Assembly: GCA_034509925.1 (NCBI GenBank)
Contig: CM067534.1
Coordinates: 2,830,501-2,894,500 of the forward strand
Length of the DNA stretch: 64,000 bases
Source of the DNA: Hirudinaria manillensis
Taxonomy: Eukaryota; Annelida; Clitellata; Hirudinida; Hirudinidae
Reading direction: 5' to 3'
The number at the start of each line of letters is the position of its first letter. The stretch's first letter is position 1. Position numbers and translations under genes: made by a program. This document shows, in pieces, positions 1 through 12,762 of this stretch. The notes beneath the pieces were generated by a model. That model was not told where the DNA came from, made no database searches, and worked only from the letters and a program-made list of their open reading frames with translations.

Positions 1-672
1 TTTGTATCAGGTTTGTCTCCGCCTGCTTCCTGATCGGCTTCGGACTTTCCTCCTCCTTGGACTTCTGCGACGAGCTGTCGTTGGTGTCGTTGTTGCTGCT
101 GACGACGACGACGCTGTTGATGTTGTTGTCCTGCAATGAGGGCCACTTCATCTCCATGTCCGCCCCGTACTTTTCGGACCACCACTTCAGGTCCCTTTTT
201 GGATCGGACACTTCCAGCCTCTTCCTCCATTGGAGAAAGATCAAAGGTATTCTGGGTGATAAATCCAAATGATGTAAATAGAAATAATTAAAAAAATAAT
301 TGCAAAAATAGAAGAATGGAAAGGAAAAAAAGGAGATAACGGATGGAATTATTGATTCTCTCTTAACCTTAGTGCTTTACAAAAAAGGCCTCAGCGGATC
401 AAGAGACTGATGGATGAATCAAGTGAATAATCGTTAGGTTGTGGTTGGCTGCTCTTAATTAATTATGCATGCATAAATAGTAAGGTACAAGCATGAGAAT
501 TAGTTAAAGAGGCTAATAAGAGAACGTTCCAATGGTGGGAATTTCATGAAATGTGTGTCGGTTATTTGATAATATTTACAATGAACTCAGAAAGCTATTG
601 TAAAAATTTAAAATAAATGGTAACCCAGTTTTCGCCAAACTAATTATCAATCAAACTAATTAAATCAAACCA

Positions 673-753
<81 letters not shown>

Positions 754-1236
754 GGCAGTCAATCATCTACATTATGGCATTAATTACAGTAACCAATTAC
801 AACCAGTATGGTAAAGATGCTATTATTGAATTAATTGACTAACCGGCGATCATCAAAACAAATACTTCCACCAACAACAGTGTCAACATCAACAAAAACA
901 TTGCAACAACAACAACTATGCCTCTCAAGAATAACTTCCATCAATGACCGCATCAACACAAACAACAACAACAACAATGACGACAATTGCTTTCTCGCTT
1001 CAACCTACTGGTCGTTCTGTGATACATCCAGACACCTGTGCATGAGAACCAGTGCCTCTTTGAAGTAGGACAACCTCTTCTCTTCAAAGTCCTGGCTCTT
1101 CTGGAATACATCCAGCATCTCCTCGACGTAGATCGGTTTGTACGAGTTCAACTCCTTGAAAGACGCGTTCAGCTTCTCGTCGTAGTGTTCCACCTCCTTG
1201 CGAGCCTTTTCCAGTTTCTCTGTCAGTTTCTTCTCC

Positions 1237-1267
<31 letters not shown>

Positions 1268-1297
1268 TTTTAAAGCTATGATTATTATTCTGGTTAC

Positions 1298-1331
<34 letters not shown>

Positions 1332-2463
1332 GTTGCACTTGAGTAGGATTGTCTATGCTTGAAAAGTAATTATTAGGTTTCATTAAAGTTGTTATTATGC
1401 CCGCTTAAATTATATTTAATTTGTATCTAATTTAATTATAATTATTAAGCTCTATAATAATTTTGATGTTAATTAACACAAATGCTTTAAGAGCCTTTTC
1501 TCTTCTGCTTTCGTATATTAATGCGATTGTTAGCAATACTTATTCCGACCGATCCGCAAATACTTTCGGAAAATCCGTCCTTCGCAGACCTGTTCCTCGG
1601 AACCGGAGGCAGAAGCCAGCATGTTTTCCAGCGTCTTCTCGTTCCTGCACGAGGCCTGGTACTCCTTCTTGTACTTCATGAACTTCCCCAAATGCTTTGC
1701 CCACGGTTTCTGAGCCTGGAAGAAGGGTTTTCGAGTTTTTGGTGGAACGAGTGCATGCAGAGGGAGGGTTGTCAGGGGTCGTACAAAAAATGAGTTTTAT
1801 TTTGATGAATTCAAGTGAATTTGTTAAATAGTTAATTAATTAATTAATTACTTTTTATTTATTTAATTTAAGCAGTTGTTTCTAAGCACATGAAAGCATT
1901 CTCGTTGTGAGCAATTGCATAAAGTAATGATGATAATAATGATCATGGTTGGTATGAACAATGGTGATATGGCATTGCATGAATGACAAAAAGGAGCACT
2001 TATTTTTAAGTCATTTTAAATTGTGTCATAATTATTTTAAACTTCAAGACCATTTGGAAATTATTCAAAAATATTCAAAGGTTTTCAACAATAAATTCTA
2101 TTAATTCGAATAATAAATAATATATAATAATCTGAATAATAAATATCCTAATTTTTAAACTTATTTCTGAGGTCAACTTAAAACATATGTTCCAATTTAA
2201 ATCTGTCTGATAACCAGAAAGGAATTCTTAAAAGAAATCAAATTATGGGGTATGGCAAGAATTTATCTTCTTAAATTGATTCAAAGCAGTTTGTGGCCAA
2301 ATGTTTGTGCGTGCGTGTGTGCGTGTATGTGATTTGAGCAACTGAAATGAATCACTGTGATTAGTATCAGGCAAATAGAAATATTTTCAATGTTTTAATT
2401 ATCATTTAATCCTATGATCTGAAATAATCAAATAAAATGGGTTCATTAGATCATTATAAGCAC

Positions 2464-2535
<72 letters not shown>

Positions 2536-3931
2536 GAGCAGCAGTGGTTTAAAATTTTGAATATCTCTTCTGTTTATAATTGCTAATATCTAAGCCTATA
2601 GCATATTTGAAAATTATATGCAATGTATTCTCATTAATGCGAAAATATAAACTCAGAAGTGTCTTCTAAATTTAGACTCAACTCAAGGAACCCCATGTTC
2701 ATAAAAATATTTAAATAAGAAACATTTGTTCAACTCTTAAAACAACAACAACAACACTACCACCATCAATAATAATAATAATACTAATTTCAACCATGTA
2801 AATATTAAAAAATAGGTTTGAATTTCAATATCTCAGTGAAATATGCAAAAATTAAATTAAATTAAATTTGAAAAACTAAATCAATTAAACTAGAAACAAG
2901 ACCCAAATGTCTGCAAATCAAACCAGTTGAAAAAGAGGAAGAATAAGAAGATGATGATGGTGACAATGAACACAGATGGTGCTAATCATAGTTATCTATT
3001 TCACTGGTATCGATTATCAAGAAGACTCGGAATCCTTGGAGAACGATGATGACGACGATGATGATGGTGATGAAGATAAGCCAACTACAGCAATGATAAT
3101 GCTCATTGGAATCCTTCTATTTGATAGCACTCTCAGATAATTTGTATCTCAGATCAGTGTGGGCCAAGTACGTTGTCCATGGTAGCTCAGGAAGAAGAAA
3201 TATTACTTGGAAATTATCAAAAACAAAAATATATATACATAATAAATTATTATATATATATATTTTATAGGTAACATTTAAAGGTATATATATATAGGTA
3301 TGTATATATATATATATAAGCCAAAGCTTGAAATTTCATCGACATCATCGTCATCATCACCATCACTGCTATTGTCTCAAAGTAATTCAACATTCAATAG
3401 GTTATTCTTCACCTCCATAATTATCTTTTAGAAATGTGTTGGAGGTCTGCATTTCATGAAAATGAGCTAACATTGGATTGTTATATTTGCTGTTATTATT
3501 ATAACTATTATTATTATAACAATAATACTAGTATGTAATAATAATAATGATATACCATTATCGTAATTCGTTATATGAACAATTAAGATCCATCTCCTGG
3601 AAACTAAAGAGAAAAAGATATGACCTTGAAATATGCTGATATGGGTGATGCATTATAACACAATTAAATGCCATAAATAACAACAGCCATAATAATATTA
3701 TCATTGTATTATTATAATATATATTAATAAATATATAACATATTAATTTGATATTTATATTAATTATGTACCACATATTATGATATAGTTACAGGTGAAA
3801 CAGGTTGTAATAATCACTAAAAATTCAAATAAATGAAGACTTAACAACACGAGCAGTCAACAAAGGATGCTGAGAAGCAATTAATGCAGAAAATTATGAC
3901 TAACATGTGAAACTTCATCCAAAAAAAACCC

Positions 3932-3999
<68 letters not shown>

Positions 4000-6575
4000 T
4001 AATAATATAACAATAGTAATAACAATGATGACAGTTATACCAAGAAACCAATGGTAACAATGGAAATAATTTTAATAACAGCATCAACACCCAGACAGTC
4101 ACTCAAACTAGTTGAAAAAGAACAATAAAAAATAAATAAATAAATAAACAAATAACTAATTAAATAATAAATGAATAAATAATAATGAATAAATAAATAA
4201 TAGGAGGTAACGAATAAATTGCAGATGACTCGTGCTCTGCCACATGGGAAGAAATAGAAGCACAAAATAATTAAAAGTTTGAAAAAAAACTAACCAGACA
4301 AACACTTTAGAGTGATGATTATGATGATGATGATGATGACGACGATGATGATGATGGTGGTGGGGGTCTTTCATAATTACATCTGCCTCCCAGGGAATGA
4401 TTTTGGCATTGAAAGTCTAGAGATTTAGCTCCCAGTAATTTGAAGCATAATTATGCATGACTTGTAATTGGTATAAAGTATTTAATAATAAATAAAATAA
4501 TAATAATAAATTCTTTGCTCTTCAGTTAAGATGCCGTCTAAGTCTATTTATATGATAATATAAATAATATTTATAATAATAATAATAATAACGATGAAAT
4601 TCTGTAATAATTTATAGGATAGGATAATGCAGGGAGCATCTTGATGCGTTGCTGAGAATCGGGTTGAAATGGTTTCAGCAGAACATGGCAGCCATATCAC
4701 CTTTATCGCCAGTCGCAGTAATGATGGTCATGAAGAATGAGTGAGATGATAAACTTAGTGATGATGACTACGACGATGAATTTTAATACAAATGATGATG
4801 ATGATGATCTGGGTGATGGATTAGTGAGTAGGTGGGTGGTGGACTGAGGAGAAAATAAGTAAAAATTGACGATATTGATATGCTATCTTCCTGAAATAAA
4901 TGCATAGCTTAAATGACCCTCACTTGCTTATCGTCTCCTGTGATAAATTACTGATCATGACGTAATAATAGTGCTAACGATAATGATGATGATAATAACA
5001 TGATAATGATGTCTGGTGATGGCTATGACCATGACGACGATGATAATGACAAAGAATAAGAAATAGTAGAAGGTGATATGGAAAGATGGTGATAATGAAG
5101 GTTTCACCTTCTTGAACTCCTCCTCGAATTGCTTGGCCTCCTTGCAGATGCCCACCACCTGCTTCTTGTATGTTTCGTTCCTCCACTTCTTGATCTCGTT
5201 CTGGAGCTCAACCAGGCTGTCCCTCATGGTCGTGTGGACCGCGGCCACGGACTGCGATTCGTCGAGAGAGCCCAGTAGGATGGACTTGTTGGTGCCGTAC
5301 TCCGTGCCTGAATAATTAATTGGCAGGTGTTGGCCAATCGCATAGAGGATTTATTATGATTGATGACGACCCGCAAATAATTTATGCCATTTACATGTGT
5401 TACATGCGTCTGATGGTAATTCCATTAAATAAAATTTAAAATTTAAAATAATTCCATTTATTTGTATTTTTGACAGGACCCGATTAAAAATAGGAAGCCA
5501 GAGTATTGTTTTTAAAAAAGCCTCAGTAAATAATTTTTTCAAAGTTGATTTTTACTGGCAGCTTGATATTATATTTATTATTTTGACAGTTTGTCAAAAT
5601 TTTGTTTTACAGTTTTACAAAATACAATAAATAAACCCATATTTATAACACAATATATATATTTAAATGCATAAACTTTTTAAATGTACATTCCACTCGG
5701 TAATTAGGTCCAGTAGAGTAATTACTCTCAATTAATCTAAATACAAAATTAGATGTAGCATTTCTAAATTCACGGAAGGAAATCACATACAACTTGCAGC
5801 ATCACATGCAGGATTGCAGTGTGTTTGCATAACATAGCATCCTGTTCTGAGTTTTAACGTTATCAATTAATATCCTTAAACCTAAATAACTACCATTAAG
5901 TGAACTTGATTTTCTGTTGCTTGTTTCTGTTTCACTCTATTTTCTGTTGTCTAACGTTATTATAAAATATGTATAAGTGGTCATCGGATGACCCTTCATT
6001 TTGTTTAGAAAAATAAATAAGATAAATAAATAAATAAATATTGTTTATTAACTTGATCTGCATCCTAAAAATATTGCCCGTGCGCTTAAGTGGAGAAGTC
6101 TACAAAGTCTGTGCTTTGTATCTTGCATGGCCATTGTCAACAAGCTCATCGCTAGAGAAGAAATCATCATTGAAATGGTTTTCTCATCAAGTCTGGAATG
6201 GTCATTGTGTTCATCCCCAGATCATGTCACTTGTTACTTCCAGAATAATTTTAACGATTTCTAGAGGCATGCATCACATTAACTTACCATGAAAAAGCAG
6301 ACTGGTATTACTCCACAACCTATCCATCCATCCACCCAATTCTTTCATCCATCCATCCATCACTCACTCTTCTCGATGCTCTCGTTCCACTTCCTGTTCC
6401 AGGCCTGCAACTTGTTGGCGTACTTGAGTTCAATCTCTGACCTCTCCTGAATCATCTTCATGAGTTCATTGCAGCTGTGCAGTCCGTCCTCCGTCCGTCT
6501 GACCGCCCTCTTGTAACTGTCAATCTCCCAGAAACTGTCGCTGGCAGGCTCCAAAAGGTCGTCTCTCGAATTCAT
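1..6575 (-). CDS. PACSIN: PACSIN/syndapin F-BAR protein, 5' part (3' end beyond window)
   Basis: Membrane-curving F-BAR adaptor that links endocytosis to dynamin and actin. Five coding exons are read on the minus strand: 6575-6368, 5307-5108, 1715-1590, 1235-1009 and 251 to the left edge. Donors and acceptors are GT/AG and phases agree at every junction. The ATG at 6575 starts MNSRDDLLEPASDSFWEI, followed by a KRAVRRTEDG segment typical of the PACSIN N terminus. Later exons contain EYGTNKS, AQKPWAKHL, a basic coiled segment ending FEEKRLSYFKEAL and DLKWWSEKYGADMEMKWP, all in family order. About 337 residues are visible, covering the F-BAR domain. The linker and C-terminal SH3 should lie left of position 1. 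A CAG acceptor just upstream of the ATG (about 6594) suggests a separate 5' UTR exon. The roughly 3.4-kb second intron is packed with microsatellites. Confidence 0.93.
674..753. repeat. (AATC)n tetranucleotide microsatellite
   Basis: About twenty nearly uninterrupted AATC units inside the last visible intron of the PACSIN gene. The same tetranucleotide recurs at 41217-41282 inside an AGPAT5 intron. Confidence 0.95.
1237..1331. repeat. Two (ATT)n tracts beside a PACSIN exon
   Basis: ATT trinucleotide runs at about 1239-1266 and 1298-1331, separated by about 30 bases. The first starts directly at the splice acceptor of the PACSIN exon 1009-1235 (on the minus strand it forms AAT repeats running into the CAG acceptor). 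Confidence 0.9.
2464..2534. repeat. (ATT)n microsatellite, about 24 units
   Basis: Uninterrupted ATT trinucleotide repeat in PACSIN intron 2. Confidence 0.97.
3225..3321. repeat. TA-rich dinucleotide cluster
   Basis: Several short (AT)n runs separated by a few bases, within PACSIN intron 2. No coding content is seen. Confidence 0.8.
3932..3995. repeat. (AAT)n microsatellite
   Basis: About 21 AAT units in PACSIN intron 2, then a degenerate AAT/AAC tail. The apparent poly-isoleucine reading frames over it are artefacts of the repeat. Confidence 0.95.
4318..4358. repeat. (GAT)n microsatellite
   Basis: GAT/GAC repeat in PACSIN intron 2. On the opposite strand it produces a spurious poly-histidine frame. 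Confidence 0.85.
5872..6037 (+). repeat. Dispersed repeat copy 1 (LINE/SINE 3'-end-like, AAAT tail)
   Basis: This stretch in PACSIN intron 1 matches 33690-33845 in the same orientation. Shared blocks include CTCTAT-TTCTGTTG, AACGTTAT, GGTCATC and CCTTCATTTTGTTTAG, ending in an (AAAT)n-like tail. A 3' A-rich simple tail is typical of retroposed LINE or SINE ends. The 5' boundary is not clear and the family is not identified. Confidence 0.5.
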
Positions 6576-8337
6576 CTTCCTGGCTCTTCTTGCTGCAGGA
6601 GTGGAGTTGTGGGAATTTTGTGTGAATGCTTCGATGAATTGTGAATTTGAGGATGGTGTGCAATGCATTTGCAATGAATTGGTATTGGTGGTGATAATGA
6701 TGATTGGTGAATTTTACTTCCTCTGTGACTGGCAATTATGATGATGATCTTGGTGATGATGATTATTGCTAAAGATCTGCAAATTTAAGAAATTTTTTTT
6801 TGCTTGCCTAGGTTCATTTGCCAAACTGGCAACATAACACACAATTTAAACCATAGACTCAGAATGCATGCAACACTTAACTGTTAAAGCTTCAATGATT
6901 CAATTGGCAAACATTTAAAATGTTAGCAAATTTGTTTTGAAAATTCTGCTGGATCAAGAATCCTCCTTAAAGACTGTTGCAGAAACCTCATTCATGAACC
7001 CATAATTCTTTTGAAACTTTGATATCAGTGTTAGAAAGGTGTTAAGAAATCATGTTAGCTTAATATTCTGTCATGCTGATCAATCGATAAAATTAATTAA
7101 ATAAAAGACGTTACAAAGCATTACACAAGAGAGCTTCAATCAATCACCCCATGAGTTTAGAAAAGGCAAGAGTCAAATAATGCTTAATAATGTCATTTAC
7201 TATAGTCCTCTGACTCTGGATTGCTTATAAAATGCATAAAATAAATATCAAATATTAATGGAAAATATAAATTAATAGATTTAGAAGTCTAATGCAGACA
7301 CATTGCATTAATTTCATTTTGAAGTCAATTTTAAAGTCTTTAAATATTGTGTAAGACTAGCTTCTAGATTACAAATAAGATCTGAGGTTACTTTTATTGA
7401 TCCAATTATGGGACATGAATGGGATAAAAATAACTCTTCCCAATTCAATTGGACATTAGTGTTAGACACTACATTACTGCTTGTTGTAAAATGATCATGC
7501 TACACAACACTTATTCACCATTTCTAAATTTCTTCATATCTGCCTTAAAATTAGTTAATTTGCCCTAGATCAACCTGATTTTGTGGAAAGAAGAAACCGT
7601 TAAGTGAGTTATTTAAGTGAGTGATATTATTTTGAGGCAAGTAATTGGAAGTTTTTTTCAATTACATTGTACAATATTTTCTAAAATCAAATCCCACATA
7701 CTTTTGAACTGGTTCTTTCCACCACAAATAACCGGTAGACAACTAAACCGTAGGAATTAAAGGTTACAAAACAGAAAATTATAAAATATAATAGTGGATC
7801 TATTCACTACTATTCACCACTATAAGGTCTGGTCTTAATCACACTCAATACTCTTATTACATGTAAACAAGACCAATGTTCAACAAAGTTAACTTAAATA
7901 TATAAATTCAATAAATGCGGCCGATGAAAACCCACAACGTTAAAACGTTAATTTTAAATATTCATTCAACTTGACTGTGTTAATTATTAAGTTTGTTATT
8001 AATTAAGGACCTTATTAAAGTTCCTGATGAATGCAAAGGTTGAAATGCATGATGAATGTGATTAATCAAAGAAAGGAGCAGGTATTAAATTGACAACGTT
8101 GATAACGAATATTATTAAAATAATATACACTTATAAAATCATTTATTGAAATTATGCAATACCTTAAAGTTCAAGGTTAAATTTATGATTCGATCCCGAA
8201 TCTCCTGTGAAATTCTACATTGTTCAACAGGAATTTTGACATCATATTCAACCATGATCGTTTAGAAATCGACAAAAAAGTCTTTTTGAAAATTATCTCT
8301 ATAATTTTTCAAATTTATTAACTTCGGCCAACCTTTC

Positions 8338-8368
8338 GATTCTGCAAAGCAGAATCTCAGTCGAGATT
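8338..8368. other. Two overlapping short perfect hairpins
   Basis: GATTCTGC-AAA-GCAGAATC (8338-8356) overlaps AATCTC-AGTC-GAGATT (8353-8368). Both stems are perfect. They sit in the divergent PACSIN/RER1 intergenic region next to a local GC-richer patch (8380-8440). Function is unknown and chance is possible. Confidence 0.5.
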
Positions 8369-8869
8369 AAATTTTAATTCGGTGGGGGGCGACGTGTAGG
8401 CTTGTAGGAATTGGATTGTTTATTCGGCGCCGCTAAAGTTAGTTTAACGGGTATATTAAATTTTTAATTTTTTGGTTAGGTCTGCCTTGATTTTTGTCAA
8501 TTTTGTTTTGTGAATGTTCAACATTTAGAATTCTAATGCTTGATGGCTTCTCTTAACTTTTTCGGGTAACTGATGAAGGAATTTAATAGCTACTATTAAT
8601 AGCAATAATATTAGCTCCGTCGTGATTTTGCGCCATTTTCATCTCAAAGTTTGGACATCATGATGTGAAATTACAATTGAGATTTATTTAGTCTTAGAAT
8701 ATTTTTGAGTATTACACATGACAAGTGTTTTTCTGCCATTAGTGAGGAAACACAAAACCAATTCAGGTCATAGTTGACATTTAAGACTTCCGTGTTCTTT
8801 TTAATGTTTCTGGTTGTTGTTTCAAATCAATGATAAATTAACAGTGGATTTAATCTTAGCAGAGTCAGG

Positions 8870-8917
8870 ATGTATGAAGAAGGATGGTTCTCAAATTCTC
8901 TCAAGTCTATGAGACAT
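8870..8917 (+). CDS. RER1: Candidate first coding exon of RER1
   Basis: A 16-codon frame starting with ATG at 8870, including the stretch FSNSLKSM, runs to a GTAATC donor at 8918 in phase 0, which matches the phase-0 start of the next RER1 exon. The F..xL pattern resembles the short helix before the first transmembrane segment of RER1. The spacing to the conserved LD..TP motif is about three residues longer than in other RER1 proteins, so this is a candidate only. A rival short start at 9172-9192 is also phase-compatible. Confidence 0.3.
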
Positions 8918-9364
8918 GTAATCATTCAAAAACAGTTCTGTTTTAACTAATCAGTTAATTGTCTATTTAAATGCATTTATTAAAATTAAGATTTGTTAAA
9001 TATTTGGTTGTTGAAGTTAACTAAAAATTAATTTCTCTAAAAGTATTTCAACTTTTAATGGTTTAAACCTTTAAGTATATGAACATCTTATGAATAAAAT
9101 TTGATTTTGGTTTAAATGATTGAATTAGCTTACAAATATACCAATAATTATTAATATGTTGTTATCGATGTGATGCTCAGTGATGAAAACATCGTAAAAG
9201 GCCATACGACATCAATGCAGTAATCTTGGTGATAGTGTTAATATTATTTGCATAGTATTAGAACTGTTGATTTCAATGAATTGTCCATTTCTAAGTTTCA
9301 GTATTATTATTAACAGCAATAGCTTATGTTATTATTATTATTATTATTGAAAATCTCGACACAG

Positions 9365-11300
9365 AACCACCAGTATGTGCTGGATCAGATCACACCTCAA
9401 GTCACGGCACGATGGATCATCTGGTCCCTATTGGCCATCCTATTCTTGGTCCGAGTGTTTCTCCTCCAGGTTTGTAGCTTCTGCCCGGCATTCATTTAGT
9501 TTGGGGCATTTGATGTTTTGTTGGAGTTTGAACTGCTTTGTGCTAGTCTTTGCAGGAACCTGGATAAGTGATAAGCAAAAGACAATTTTTTTTAAATGCA
9601 TGATTTTAATGGGTTAATAATTCCCATGAGGAAAATTCATTTGAAAAACGGTGTAAGATAATTTGACCACAATTTTATAAATAAAGCATACATGAATTTG
9701 GACTTATCAGACATGTTTAATTAATCTTATCGCAAATAGGAGACATTTTGTTCACTTCGCTTAATGAATGGCAGATGCATGCATGCATTCATTGACGTCT
9801 GCAATGTCAAATCATTTGTCAAATCATGCGTTAACAAAATGTTCAGGGCTGGTACATTGTAACCTATGCTGTTGGAATATTCATCTTGAACCAATTCATT
9901 GCCTTCCTCACTCCAAAAATCGATCCTGCTCTGCAAGAATGTGAAGGTTTGGAATACTTTTCCGAGTTCTATTTGTTTACTTATTTTAATTCTTTCAAAT
10001 ATTTCTTTCATATTGTCTTGGCCAATTTATAGACTAGGAGGCTATGGTGTAATTCACAGATGGATAACAGCACATTGCCTAAATTAAATTCTATATGTAA
10101 CTGGCTGCTAAGTGTCTAAGATTAGCAGAGTATTTCTCTGAGGCCATAAAATGTGAAAAGAGGAAATTTGTGGCCACCAAACAACAATGTTGTTGTTGTT
10201 GTTGTTGTCGTCGTCACAAGTCTTATTAGAGAGTTTCATTATACTATATAATATTATATTATATTTATAGAGTTGTATTTTTTACATCAATGTGAACTGC
10301 ACAGATGAAGGAATGCACCTGCCCATGAAAAACAACGAAGAATTTCGACCTTTCATGAGGCAACTGCCTGAACTCAAGTTCTGGTTTGTTCGATTTATTT
10401 TGCATTTTCTTTTTGTTTATTTTTGCATCCTTTTGTTTTTGTTATTCTGGTCAATTACTTGCCACTAGACATTACATTGATGCTTAATTATGCATACACA
10501 TAATGATGTTTAGGCTGCATTATTTCACTTTATGCACTCCAAAGCTTTTGTTGAAGGGTTTTTTTTAAATGAAGCAATTCAATTTTTGATCGTAGTGCAG
10601 TGTTAATTGTCATCCTTTAAATTTTTGAAATCAACAAATTAATACGTAATATTAATTAATATAATATTTAGTTGATAAATTGAAATAAATTACGAAATTT
10701 TAAATATAATCAATCAGTCTATTAATCCCCAATGATCTGTTCCAGGTACAGCACCATTAAGTCCCTCGTGATTGGAATGGCGTGCACATTCTTCGACTTC
10801 CTGAACATTCCTGTGTTCTGGCCGATACTCGTCATGTACTTCATCACTCTCTTTCTCGTCACCATGAAGAAACAGATTAAGGTTCGTTTGTACTGGTGAG
10901 GTCAGAGAAGGAACGACCTTTTTGACGCATGAATGGTGTCTTTGAATGACACTGGGCACAAAAGGGGCCAGTCATTGAAACCGATGATGTCGTTTCGGCT
11001 TTCTCCAAGCAGGACGACTGGATACACCATGGGGGGGGGGGGTTGCCATCCACCACCCCTAAATTCCTAAATTTATATCCTTGACTAAAACTGAAGTTTG
11101 GGTGGTCAGAGCCTAATCATTGCAATATTTTATTTATATGGATTACCTGCTTGCTTTCTTCTTACTAATCATCTTCAGCCATTAAAACTTGAGCAAGTAC
11201 ATTTACTTTTCAGCACATGATAAAGTACAAATATCTGCCGTTCAGTCACGGGAAAGCGAAGTACGGGGGTAAGCAAGACAAAGGAAAGTCAAGTTCTTAG
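9365..11300 (+). CDS. RER1: RER1, Golgi/ER retrieval receptor
   Basis: RER1 is a four-helix Golgi membrane protein that returns ER proteins and unassembled subunits to the ER through COPI vesicles. Five exons are clear: 9365-9469, 9847-9946, 10305-10383, 10746-10881 and 11214-11300, all GT-AG with compatible phases, giving 168 residues. Diagnostic motifs in order are HQYVLDQITP, RWIIW, GWYIVTYAVGIFILN, FIAFLTPKIDP, NNEEFRPFMRQLPELKFW, IPVFWPILVMYF, TMKKQIKHMIKYKYLPF and a Lys/Ser-rich tail ending at TAG 11298-11300. The family is about 195 residues, so roughly 20-28 N-terminal residues lie in an upstream exon (see 8870-8917). The intron before the last exon carries a run of about ten G near 11032. 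Confidence 0.95.
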
Positions 11301-12762
11301 CTCTCACAGACTGCAACTTTTTCTCTGATGAACATCAATTTACAATGTAATTTGTGGCTTAGTGATGTTGGAATGTACATCATTATATCATTAATGCTAG
11401 TACTTGTTCATAAATTATGATCATAACTTTGTCTGGCATTTAACTTGGATCCGGCAATTGCGCGCCCATGGACGTCCTGCTGAAATACGTCTAGATATTT
11501 TTCACTCTCGATACCTCCAAAAATAGGCTAAATTGTATTTATCCAAAAATCTTTGGGACTCGAATTGAACCTGTGCAATGCACGCATTGTAGTGTCAGTT
11601 CAATACGATTTCCATTAAAACTCAATCTATCGTAACTGGATGTTTTCTATCATGGAGCATTGGAATGTGCTGGTGGGGAAATGCCTATCTATTTAACCAT
11701 TGCAGGGAGGTTTAGATGTGGCTGTTGCCATCAAAGTTATGAACTCTTGTTGGAAGCAAAAGAAGTTGTTTATTTGTTTCTTTCATTTCATCCTGGTTAT
11801 TCTAGCACACTCAGGTTTGGTAGTGTTGTTTGGCTAGAAATATCTAAAAGTGTAGTTGTGCGTTAGTGATATTGGTATTTTTACTAGGAGGAGTAAAATA
11901 TCAAGGTGTATGTTCTATTACTAAAAATTTACTATTGAAAATATTGTACTTGTTAGTACTATTCTTGTTAGTCTTGAGGATGTTTAGTTTTGAATTTAGA
12001 TTAGAAAATTGTCTTGCATTGCTTCGTGCATTAGAGATATTTAAGTAACACAAATATGATATGTTTTGTTATTAAGTGAGAGTTAATTAATTAAAAAATG
12101 TTTTTCTTTCGGGCTTTTATCAACCCCTCAATTTGATAAAATTGAAATTACAGATCTTAAGTTATTCTACGTAAATGCTTAAATATTTAATTAAATTTAA
12201 CAAAACGCATAAGTGCGAAATTTTACCTTGGTTGGACTTTTAGCAATAAATATTATAAGATTTGATTCGCCAAATATTGTGGATTAAATAAAAGCTTGCA
12301 AAAAGGAAATAATAATAATAATAATAAAATTACACTCTATTAAAATAAATTAGAGTTTTCAATTCAGTACAATTTACTCGTAAATATTATTTAATCTCGC
12401 CACGAATTTGCCAATGTTTTTCTTCGTTCGAATGTCGGTTTGTGTAGCTGCCCATCCCTGCGCAGACGAAGATCGGCGTTTGGTGACGCGATCTAAAGAA
12501 GTGTCGTTCTTCTGTTCCAACTTTTGGTGAATTTTGTAATTTTTGTACAATGGTTGCGGAATTACAGAATTTGGAGCAACTCTGCAAGTCCAAAACGTCA
12601 TTTAAGCAATCATCACAAATGCAGCTAATCTAAACTCTCTAGATCTTAAAATTATTAAGGCAAGTCAGCAAATATTTCTTTTATATTTTCAAGGAAAGGT
12701 TTAGAGAAATACCGTTATCTGTTTGGTGTAGAACAACTACGAACCACTTCAAGAATAACAGC
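11301..12762. other. Intergenic, RER1 to membrane-protein gene A
   Basis: AT-rich stretch with RER1 3' UTR sequence. Short open frames exist at 11660-12048 (plus) and 12374-12601 (minus), but none has a recognisable family, splice context or composition shift strong enough to call. The 12400-12600 patch is somewhat GC-richer and may be promoter or 5' UTR of the next gene. Confidence 0.6.

Larger units (their letters stand above)
6576..9364. other. Intergenic region between divergent PACSIN and RER1
   Basis: AT-rich sequence that should hold the 5' UTR and promoter of PACSIN (minus) and the promoter and first exon of RER1 (plus). Apart from the hairpin pair at 8338-8368 and the candidate RER1 exon at 8870-8917, no supported gene, RNA or repeat was seen. 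Confidence 0.6.

Noticed and set aside
4035..4374. Minus-strand frames rich in Ile, Tyr or His over PACSIN intron 2
   Set aside because: They are translations of AAT, TAAA and GAT microsatellites.
12374..12601. 75-codon minus-strand frame upstream of gene A
   Set aside because: No homology recognised and two overlapping frames are equally open; more likely UTR or promoter sequence.
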